The notes under the pieces are model-generated. The model was not told the origin of the DNA. It did not search any database and saw only the letters and a program-made list of their open reading frames with translations. From Mxb001 sp049431945 (GTDB taxonomy: Bacteria > Actinomycetota > Actinomycetes > S36-B12): a stretch of 18,916 nucleotides of DNA. Of the stretch, positions 1 to 4,827 are shown in pieces. The position numbers and the translations under genes are program-made. The stretch's first letter is position 1. Every line of letters starts with the position of its first letter. The stretch covers positions 1 through 18,916 of the forward strand of contig JBMTDJ010000035.1 of assembly GCA_049431945.1 (NCBI GenBank). Reading direction: 5' to 3'.

Positions 1-42
1 GGCATCGGATTCGAACCACAGGCAGATGGTGTTGGTGGTCAT
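1..42 (-). CDS. VOC / PhnB-like (glyoxalase-superfamily) protein, N-terminal fragment
   Basis: This partial gene reads leftward from an ATG at 42-40 and runs off the window edge. The 14 visible codons give MTTNTICLWFESDA. That resembles the N-terminus of PhnB-like / 3-demethylubiquinone-9 3-methyltransferase-domain proteins of the vicinal-oxygen-chelate superfamily, which typically begin with a short strand and an LWFDxxAEEA-type motif. No metal ligand or catalytic residue is visible, so no substrate can be proposed. No clear Shine-Dalgarno sequence precedes the ATG. It lies downstream of tRNA-Gly on the same strand but is separated from it by a terminator at 95-111, so it probably has its own promoter. 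The family call rests on 14 residues only. Confidence 0.5.
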   Translation of the reverse strand, partial: MTTNTICLWFESDA

Positions 43-92
43 GCGGGGAGCCTAGTTGCGTGGGAGTGCCGCTCGGCAGAGCATCCCGCGGC

Positions 93-152
93 CGAAAACG
101 ACGCTTCGTCGCGTGAATGCGATGCCAACGGCGCGACTAGCCGTCGTTTTCG
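93..152. repeat. 11-bp perfect inverted repeat flanking 38 bp
   Basis: CGAAAACGACG at 93-103 is exactly the reverse complement of CGTCGTTTTCG at 142-152. The left arm overlaps the terminator stem at 95-111. The two arms could form an alternative long hairpin competing with the short terminator, or the second arm could be a decayed copy of the terminator. Confidence 0.6.
95..111 (-). terminator. intrinsic terminator downstream of tRNA-Gly
   Basis: Read on the minus strand, CGACG-AAG-CGTCG forms a 5-bp stem with a 3-nt loop, followed directly by TTTTC. It lies 60 nt past the 3' end of tRNA-Gly and before the VOC gene, in the right orientation to end the tRNA transcript. The stem is short, but the T-run is unusual in this GC-rich sequence. 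Confidence 0.55.
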
Positions 153-170
153 TTGCCGTCGTGACTGCGG

Positions 171-241
171 AGCGGGTGACCGGGATCGAACCGGCACCAC
201 CAGCTTGGAAGGCTGGGGCTCTACCATTGAGCTACACCCGC
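171..241 (-). tRNA. tRNA-Gly (anticodon TCC)
   Basis: Read on the minus strand, the 7-bp acceptor stem GCGGGTG/CACCCGC closes a complete cloverleaf. The anticodon stem is CCAGC/GCTGG with loop CTTCCAA, giving anticodon TCC, which reads GGA (and probably GGG). The T-arm contains GGTTCGATCC. The discriminator base is T and the 3' CCA is not encoded (genomic CCG follows). The length of 71 nt fits tRNA-Gly. The gene is divergent from tRNA-Pro and ends before an intrinsic terminator. Confidence 0.95.
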
Positions 242-257
242 GAACGTGCGAGCCCTA

Positions 258-263
258 AGGGTA
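258..263 (-). promoter_or_regulatory. candidate -10 box for tRNA-Gly
   Basis: TACCCT on the minus strand matches the actinobacterial TAnnnT -10 pattern and lies 16 nt before the mature tRNA 5' end. No good -35 hexamer is visible at 16-19 bp spacing, so this is a pattern match only. Confidence 0.35.
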
Positions 264-285
264 CCCGCTCACATGGATGCACTTC

Positions 286-309
286 GCGCCCCTGACCAGC
301 GCCCCTGAC
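286..309. repeat. tandem 11-bp direct repeat between divergent tRNA genes
   Basis: GCGCCCCTGAC occurs at 286-296 and again at 299-309, identical, with a 2-bp spacer (13-bp period). It lies between the two divergent tRNA promoters. Each copy ends in CTGAC, which resembles a -35 core. It may be a paired protein-binding site or chance duplication. Confidence 0.6.
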
Positions 310-330
310 GGCCGGTGCATCGATCGCCCC

Positions 331-360
331 TAGACTGACGTCGCCTGCGCGAATGCAGGC
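331..360 (+). promoter_or_regulatory. candidate tRNA-Pro promoter -10 and leader hairpin
   Basis: TAGACT at 331-336 fits the TAnnnT -10 pattern. Six nucleotides after it, GCCTGC (343-348) and GCAGGC (355-360) form a perfect 6-bp stem with a 6-nt loop, starting at the predicted transcription start and ending 3 nt before the tRNA. The nearest -35-like sequence, CTGACG at 305-310, has an over-long 20-bp spacer. Confidence 0.45.
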
Positions 361-363
361 ACG

Positions 364-437
364 CGGGGTGTGGCGCAGCTTGGTAGCGCGCCTGCTTTGG
401 GAGCAGGAGGCCCCCGGTTCAAATCCGGGTACCCCGA
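364..437 (+). tRNA. tRNA-Pro (anticodon TGG)
   Basis: Acceptor stem CGGGGTG/TACCCCG contains one G-U pair. The anticodon stem CCTGC/GCAGG carries loop TTTGGGA, giving anticodon TGG (proline, CCA codon and probably CCG/CCT by wobble). The T-arm has GGTTCAAATCC. Discriminator A at 437 is followed by a genomically encoded CCA at 438-440, unlike the neighbouring tRNA-Gly. Length is 74 nt without CCA. Confidence 0.96.
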
Positions 438-478
438 CCAGTGATGCGCGCGATCGGCACCTGTCCGGTCCAAGGACG

Positions 479-529
479 CGAACTTCGAGCAGATCAGGTC
501 GACAAGCGGCGTGATCTGCTCAAAGTTCG
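479..529. other. long imperfect hairpin, 18-bp arms, between tRNA-Pro and tig
   Basis: The left arm CGAACTTCGAGCAGATCA (479-496) pairs with TGATCTGCTCAAAGTTCG (512-529) at 17 of 18 positions; the only mismatch is C486/A522. The loop is 15 nt. It begins 39 nt after the encoded CCA of tRNA-Pro. The position suits termination or 3' protection of the tRNA transcript, but the stem is only moderately GC-rich and no T-tract follows. It could instead be a protein-binding site or a remnant of a small mobile palindrome. Confidence 0.7.
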
Positions 530-598
530 GCGGCGAACGCGCGGCAACCGGCGCGAGGCCTCCGGTCAGGCCCGGCATGGGCGTCGCGACGGGGCAAG

Positions 599-604
599 TA
601 GGCT
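599..604 (+). promoter_or_regulatory. candidate -10 box for tig
   Basis: TAGGCT fits TAnnnT and would give a transcript starting near 611, with the AGGAG ribosome-binding site at 624-628. There is no recognisable -35. An 8-bp dyad (CCGGTCAG at 562-569 and CTGACCGG at 603-610) flanks it. Confidence 0.35.
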
Positions 605-634
605 GACCGGACTCATCAGCCGTAGGAGATGTCC

Positions 635-1933
635 GTGAAGAGCACTGCCGAGACCCTCAGCCCGACCCGCGTCAAGCTCACGGTCGAGGTGCCCTTCGAC
701 GAGCTCGCCCCGAGCCTCGATGCCGCGTACGGCGCCATCGCCAAGCAGGTGTCGATCCCCGGCTTCCGCAAGGGCAAGGTCCCCGCCCGCATCATCGACC
801 AGCGTGTTGGCCGGGCCGCCGTCCTTGAGGAGGCCGTCAACGACGTGCTCCCCAAGGCCTACGAAGAGGCGCTGCGTGAGAACGCGATCGTTCCCCTCGG
901 CCGCCCCGAGGTGGACGTCACCGAGATTGCGGACGGACAGTCGCTGACCTTCACGGCCGAGGTCGACGTGCGTCCTGAGTTCGACATCCCGGACTACTCC
1001 GGCATTGTCGTCGAGGTCGACGATGCCGAGGTCTCCGACGACGACGTCGAGGAGCAGCTCACCGGCCTGCGCGGTCGGTTCGCCTCACTCGCCCCTGTCG
1101 AGCGCGCTGCGGCGGACGGTGACGTACTCCTCGTTGACCTCTTCGGCTTCGACGCCGACGGGGGATCGATTGAAGACCTCTCCGGTCATGCCCTGTCCTA
1201 CGAGCTTGGCACCGACGGCATGCTCCCGGGCTTCGACGACGCCGTGCGCGGTGCCACGGCGGGCGAGGAGCGGACCTTCGAGTTCACGCCCGAGGCGGGG
1301 GAGTACGCCGGCCGCCCGCTCACCGTCAAGGTCACCGTCTCGGCCGTTCGTGAGCGGAATCTTCCTGAGGCAGACGATGACTTCGCCCAGTTGGCGTCGG
1401 AATTCGACACCATCGGCGAACTCCGTGAGGACATTCGCACTCGTCTGGGCCGAGTGCGCGTGCTCGAGCAGGGCATGCAGGCGCGCGGCAAGGTCCACGA
1501 TGCCCTGCTCGGCCTTGCTGACTTCCCCCTGCCCGACGGCGTCATCCGCCAGGAGGTCGAGGATCACTTCGCCGATGGTCATGCCGGCGACGACGAGCAT
1601 CGCGCCGAGGTGGAGCGCGAAGCGCGCGATGGTCTGCGGAGTCGACTCCTCTTGGACAAGATCGCCGAGGCCGAGGAGATCTCTGTCGGCGAGTCCGAGC
1701 TCTCCGCGTGGCTCCTGCAGAACGCACCCCGCTACGGAATGTCGCCTGACGCCTTCGCGCAGGCGCTAGTCCAGGCGGGTCAGTTGCCGATGGCCATCAG
1801 CGACATTCGCCGTGGCAAGGCACTGGCCGTCATCACGTCGAAGGCTCGCGTAGTCGACGCCTCAGGGCGCACGGTCGATCTCGAGGCGCTCGATGAGGAG
1901 ATGCGCGCGGCCGAGGCTGGCGCCGAGGCCTGA
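635..1933 (+). CDS. tig: trigger factor (ribosome-associated chaperone and peptidyl-prolyl isomerase)
   Basis: Trigger factor binds the ribosome exit tunnel and protects nascent chains. The 432-residue product has the N-terminal ribosome-binding domain with GFRKGKVP at about 43-50. An FKBP-like PPIase domain follows at about 158-238, then the helical C-terminal chaperone region beginning near the conserved DDDFAQLASEFDT segment. The length is normal for the family. I chose the GTG at 635 because AGGAG at 624-628 sits 6 nt upstream and the resulting start (M/V-KSTAETLSPTR) matches actinobacterial Tig N-termini. The ATG at 629 directly abuts the Shine-Dalgarno and is unlikely. It lies directly upstream of clpP1-clpP2-clpX, the usual bacterial order linking folding with proteolysis. 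The acidic C-terminal tail is typical of actinobacterial homologues. Confidence 0.96.
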   Translation: MKSTAETLSPTRVKLTVEVPFDELAPSLDAAYGAIAKQVSIPGFRKGKVPARIIDQRVGRAAVLEEAVNDVLPKAYEEALRENAIVPLGRPEVDVTEIADGQSLTFTAEVDVRPEFDIPDYSGIVVEVDDAEVSDDDVEEQLTGLRGRFASLAPVERAAADGDVLLVDLFGFDADGGSIEDLSGHALSYELGTDGMLPGFDDAVRGATAGEERTFEFTPEAGEYAGRPLTVKVTVSAVRERNLPEADDDFAQLASEFDTIGELREDIRTRLGRVRVLEQGMQARGKVHDALLGLADFPLPDGVIRQEVEDHFADGHAGDDEHRAEVEREARDGLRSRLLLDKIAEAEEISVGESELSAWLLQNAPRYGMSPDAFAQALVQAGQLPMAISDIRRGKALAVITSKARVVDASGRTVDLEALDEEMRAAEAGAEA

Positions 1934-1945
1934 TCGAGCCTCACC

Positions 1946-1963
1946 CCTACGCCCACGGCGAAC
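1946..1963 (+). promoter_or_regulatory. ClgR-type activator box upstream of clpP1
   Basis: The sequence cctaCGCccacgGCGaac fits the ClgR consensus WNNWCGCYNANRGCGWWS (recalled from Corynebacterium work) at every constrained position except the first W. Its centre lies about 60 bp upstream of the predicted clpP1 transcription start, a position suited to activation. ClgR is the known activator of clpP1P2 in actinobacteria. The regulator gene itself is not in this window. Confidence 0.6.
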
Positions 1964-1979
1964 ACGACCGGGGCTGGGA

Positions 1980-2007
1980 CTAACGGCGGCCGGCCCGGCG
2001 TTAGGGT
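1980..2007 (+). promoter_or_regulatory. candidate clpP1 promoter -10 within a dyad
   Basis: TAGGGT at 2002-2007 matches TAnnnT; transcription would start near 2014, 36 nt before the clpP1 start. The -10 overlaps the right arm of an inverted repeat, CTAACG (1980-1985) and CGTTAG (1999-2004), separated by 13 bp. No convincing -35 is visible, which fits activator dependence. The dyad could be a repressor operator. Confidence 0.4.
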
Positions 2008-2049
2008 CGTCAGGCGGTCAGGGATCTGGCCGATCGAGAGGAGATTCGC

Positions 2050-2652
2050 GTGAGCATCGATCTGCGGACTGGCGCACCGAGCATGGCGGGCTTCGGTGAC
2101 ATGCTCGACGAGCGTCTCCTGCGCGAGCGCATTGTCTGGCTCGAGGGCGAGGTGCGCGACGAAAACTCCAACCGCATCGCCAAGCAGCTGCAGGTGCTCG
2201 CAGCGGAGGATCCCGACAAGGACATCACCCTCTACATCAACTCTCCCGGTGGTTCGATCACCGCGGGCATGGTCATCTACGACACCATGCAGTTGATCCC
2301 CAACGACGTGACGACAATCGCGATGGGACTCGCTGCCTCCATGGGGCAGTTCCTGCTGTGCGCCGGTGCTCCTGGCAAGCGCTACGCCACCCCCAACACG
2401 CGCATCATGATGCATCAGCCGCTCGGCGGCATCGGTGGCACCGCGTCGGACATCAAGATCCAGGCCGAGCAGATGCTCTTCATCAAGAAGCGGATGGCGC
2501 AGCTCATCGCCGAGCACAGCGGCCACAGCGTCGAGGAGATCGAGGCCGACTCCGATCGTGACCGCTGGTTCACGGCCGAGGAAGCCCGCGACTACCGCCT
2601 CATCGACCACGTCTACTCCACTTCGGCCGATGCGCCCGGAGCCTCGAAGTGA
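2050..2652 (+). CDS. clpP1: ATP-dependent Clp protease proteolytic subunit ClpP1
   Basis: ClpP is a serine peptidase that assembles into heptameric rings and degrades proteins fed in by ClpX or ClpC. The 200-residue product carries the full catalytic triad: Ser97 in GLAASMG, His122 in MMHQP and Asp171 in DRDRW, at the usual spacing of 25 and 49. INSPGGSITAGMVIYDTM (about 63-80) is the family core. The GTG start has AGGAG at 2039-2043 with 6-nt spacing; an internal ATG encoding Met12 is less likely. clpP2 follows after 29 nt, so the two are cotranscribed. In actinobacteria ClpP1 and ClpP2 form a mixed two-ring enzyme. Expression is probably activated by ClgR through the box at 1946-1963. Confidence 0.96.
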   Translation: MSIDLRTGAPSMAGFGDMLDERLLRERIVWLEGEVRDENSNRIAKQLQVLAAEDPDKDITLYINSPGGSITAGMVIYDTMQLIPNDVTTIAMGLAASMGQFLLCAGAPGKRYATPNTRIMMHQPLGGIGGTASDIKIQAEQMLFIKKRMAQLIAEHSGHSVEEIEADSDRDRWFTAEEARDYRLIDHVYSTSADAPGASK

Positions 2653-2681
2653 ACGCCGACCTGAGCACCGAAGGAGATCGC

Positions 2682-3317
2682 ATGCGCACCAACTCAGGGC
2701 TCCAGGTCCCGCAGGCCCGCTACATCCTTCCTGAGTTCCGTGAGCGCAGCGCTAACGGCGAGCGCGTGCACAATCCCTACACGAAGCTCTTCGAAGAGCG
2801 CGTCATCTTCCTCGGCGTACAGATCGACGATGCGTCGGCCGACGACGTCATGGCCCAGTTGCTCGTCCTCGAGTCGATGGACCCCGACCGTGACATCCAG
2901 ATCTACATCAACTCACCCGGCGGCTCCTATACCGCGATGACGGCGATCTACGACACGATGCAGTTCGTCAAGCCCCAGGTGCAGACCGTCTGCCTCGGGC
3001 AGGCCGCATCGGCTGCCGCTGTCCTTCTCGCCGCAGGCACGCCGGGCAAGCGTTTCGCGCTCCCGCACGCGCGCATCCTCATCCACCAGCCCTACACCGA
3101 GGGCGGAGGACAGGCGTCCGACGTGGAGATCCAGGCCAACGAGATCCTGCGCATGCGCGAGGAGATGGAGACGATCCTGTCCCATCACACCGGGCGCTCC
3201 AAGGAGCAGATCGAGCAGGACATCGAGCGCGATCGCATCCTCACCGCCGAAGGTGCCCGCGAGTTCGGGATCATCGACCAGGTCATCGCGTCCCGCAAGG
3301 TGCTCGCGGTCTCCTGA
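2682..3317 (+). CDS. clpP2: ATP-dependent Clp protease proteolytic subunit ClpP2
   Basis: This is the second ClpP paralogue and probable partner ring of ClpP1. The 211-residue product starting at ATG 2682 has the triad Ser110 (GQAASAAAV), His135 (LIHQP) and Asp184 (ERDRI), with the same 25/49 spacing as ClpP1. The segment PQARYILPEF near the N-terminus and NPYTKLFEER match actinobacterial ClpP2, and GQAASAAAV instead of GLAASMG is typical of that paralogue. I chose ATG 2682 because AAGGAG at 2671-2676 lies 5 nt upstream. A GTG at 2649 overlapping the clpP1 stop would add 11 residues with no family match. It is followed by a 120-bp gap before clpX, which appears to have its own promoter. Confidence 0.96.
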   Translation: MRTNSGLQVPQARYILPEFRERSANGERVHNPYTKLFEERVIFLGVQIDDASADDVMAQLLVLESMDPDRDIQIYINSPGGSYTAMTAIYDTMQFVKPQVQTVCLGQAASAAAVLLAAGTPGKRFALPHARILIHQPYTEGGGQASDVEIQANEILRMREEMETILSHHTGRSKEQIEQDIERDRILTAEGAREFGIIDQVIASRKVLAVS

Positions 3318-3372
3318 GAAGGTCTCGTCCGCTGTCGGCTGAACGCGCCGGGGGCGCAATCACCCCCACCGG

Positions 3373-3422
3373 CCCCCACATGGGGGTACCGTCGGAGACT
3401 CGGAGGCGTTCGCCTGCCCGAG
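3373..3422 (+). promoter_or_regulatory. clpX upstream dyad, candidate -10, and 5'-leader stem-loop
   Basis: CCCCCA (3373-3378) and TGGGGG (3381-3386) form a dyad with a 2-bp centre, abutting a candidate -10, TACCGT (3387-3392). A stem-loop begins 6 nt later, at the predicted start of transcription: CTCGG (3399-3403) pairs with CCGAG (3418-3422), and AGGC pairs with GCCT inside it. It ends 4 nt before the clpX Shine-Dalgarno (3427-3432). This would make clpX transcribable on its own, and the leader could affect its translation or stability. No -35 is recognisable. Confidence 0.4.
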
Positions 3423-3437
3423 ATCGAAGGAGTAGCC

Positions 3438-4736
3438 GTGGCGCGCATCGGTGATGGGGGTGACCTCCTCAAGTGCTCCTTCTGTGGCAAGAGCCAGAAG
3501 CAGGTCAAGAAGCTCATTGCCGGGCCCGGCGTCTACATCTGCGATGAGTGCATCGATCTGTGCAACGAGATCATCGAGGAAGAGCTCAACGACTCGGCCG
3601 ATGTGCCCTTCGATGAGTTGCCCAAGCCGCGCGAGATCTACGAGTTTCTCGACAGCTACGTCATCGGGCAAGAGGTGGCCAAGAAGGCCCTGTCTGTGGC
3701 GGTTTACAACCACTACAAGCGTGTGCAGGCCGGCGCCAACGTCCGCGGTCGCGACGAGTCGGTCGAGTTGGCGAAGTCCAACATCCTGCTTCTCGGTCCC
3801 ACTGGCTCGGGCAAGACGCTGCTCGCGCAGACGCTCGCGCGGATGCTCAATGTCCCGTTCGCCATCGCGGACGCCACGGCGCTCACCGAGGCAGGTTACG
3901 TCGGCGAGGACGTCGAGAACATCCTCCTCAAGCTGATCCAGGCCGCCGACTACGACGTCAAGCGCGCCGAGACGGGCATCATCTACATCGACGAGATCGA
4001 CAAGGTCGCTCGCAAGAGTGAAAACCCGTCGATCACACGCGATGTCTCGGGTGAGGGCGTGCAGCAGGCTCTGCTGAAGATCCTCGAGGGGACCACGGCT
4101 TCCGTGCCTCCTCAGGGGGGGCGCAAGCATCCGCACCAGGAGTTCATCCAGATCGACACCACCAACGTCCTCTTCATCGTCGGCGGCGCCTTCGCCGGGC
4201 TCGACACGATCATCGAGCAGCGCATCGGCAAGAAGCGTGTCGGCTTCACCTTCGATCTCGTGCCCGAGGATGGCCAGACGATCACCGACACCAATCCCGA
4301 CGACATCTTCGGCTACGTCATGCCTGAGGACATGTTGAAGTTCGGCATGATTCCCGAGTTCATCGGGCGCCTGCCGGTCTTCACCTCGGTGTCCAAGCTT
4401 GACCGCGACGCCCTAATGCAGGTGCTCACCGAGCCGCGCAATGCGCTGGTGAAGCAGTACCAGAAGCTCTTCGAGCTCGACGGCGTCGAGCTCGAGTTCA
4501 CCGATGAGGCACTCGGTGAGATCGCTGACCAGGCCCTCAAGCGCGGCACCGGCGCGCGTGGTCTGCGGGCGATCCTTGAGGAAGTCCTCCTCAACGTCAT
4601 GTACGACGTCCCGAGCCGCTCTGACGTGGCTCGCGTCGTCGTCACCGAGGAGACGGTGCGCGACAACGTCCTGCCGACGCTCGTGCCGCGCGAGGTCGAG
4701 ACGCCCAAGCGCCGAGTGCGCAAGGAATCCGCCTAG
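3438..4736 (+). CDS. clpX: ATP-dependent Clp protease ATP-binding subunit ClpX
   Basis: ClpX is the hexameric AAA+ unfoldase that recognises tagged substrates and threads them into ClpP. The 432-residue product has the N-terminal zinc-binding domain (Cys13, Cys16, Cys35, Cys38). It has Walker A GPTGSGKT (120-127), pore loop GYVGED (153-158), Walker B IIYIDEIDK (181-189), the RKH loop (229-231), the ClpP-docking loop as VGF (268-270), the arginine finger in FIGR (Arg311) and sensor 2 in GTGARGLR (Arg374). Everything needed for activity is present and the length is typical. The GTG start has AAGGAG at 3427-3432 with 5-nt spacing. It closes the tig-clpP1-clpP2-clpX block, facing the convergent valS across a stem-loop. 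Confidence 0.97.
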   Translation: MARIGDGGDLLKCSFCGKSQKQVKKLIAGPGVYICDECIDLCNEIIEEELNDSADVPFDELPKPREIYEFLDSYVIGQEVAKKALSVAVYNHYKRVQAGANVRGRDESVELAKSNILLLGPTGSGKTLLAQTLARMLNVPFAIADATALTEAGYVGEDVENILLKLIQAADYDVKRAETGIIYIDEIDKVARKSENPSITRDVSGEGVQQALLKILEGTTASVPPQGGRKHPHQEFIQIDTTNVLFIVGGAFAGLDTIIEQRIGKKRVGFTFDLVPEDGQTITDTNPDDIFGYVMPEDMLKFGMIPEFIGRLPVFTSVSKLDRDALMQVLTEPRNALVKQYQKLFELDGVELEFTDEALGEIADQALKRGTGARGLRAILEEVLLNVMYDVPSRSDVARVVVTEETVRDNVLPTLVPREVETPKRRVRKESA

Positions 4737-4771
4737 TTCGCTGAGTGGGCCCTGCACGTGTACCGCCCGTG

Positions 4772-4801
4772 AGCGACGCTAACGGCTCTCTTAACGTCGC
4801 T
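4772..4801. terminator. bidirectional stem-loop between convergent clpX and valS
   Basis: AGCGACG (4772-4778) pairs with CGTCGCT (4795-4801). After a C/A mismatch, TAA pairs with TTA, leaving an 8-nt loop. It sits between the clpX stop (4736) and the end of valS (4828), the expected position for a shared terminator. There is no T-tract on either side, as is common in high-GC actinobacteria, so termination is inferred from position and structure. Confidence 0.55.
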
Positions 4802-4827
4802 GAGCGGCGGAATCGGTGCGCGAGGTC

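Noticed and set aside
1..20. Sequence on the minus strand (GGTTCGAATCC) looks like a tRNA T-loop.
   Set aside because: The flanking bases do not form a T-stem, and the same bases read as codons of a PhnB-like N-terminus.
479..529. Hairpin considered as a heat-shock operator (CIRCE or HAIR) for the tig-clp region.
   Set aside because: The arms match neither the CIRCE (TTAGCACTC) nor the HAIR (CTTGAGT) half-site.
1780..2610. 276-codon minus-strand frame opposite tig and clpP1.
   Set aside because: It is the complement of strongly conserved tig and clpP1 coding sequence with no start signal.
2649..2681. Upstream GTG start for clpP2 overlapping the clpP1 stop.
   Set aside because: ATG 2682 has AAGGAG at ideal spacing and matches the length of ClpP2 orthologues; the extra 11 residues match nothing.
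3360..4136. 258-codon minus-strand frame opposite clpX, ending in the clpX leader.
   Set aside because: It mirrors clpX codons; the protein is low complexity and without motifs.
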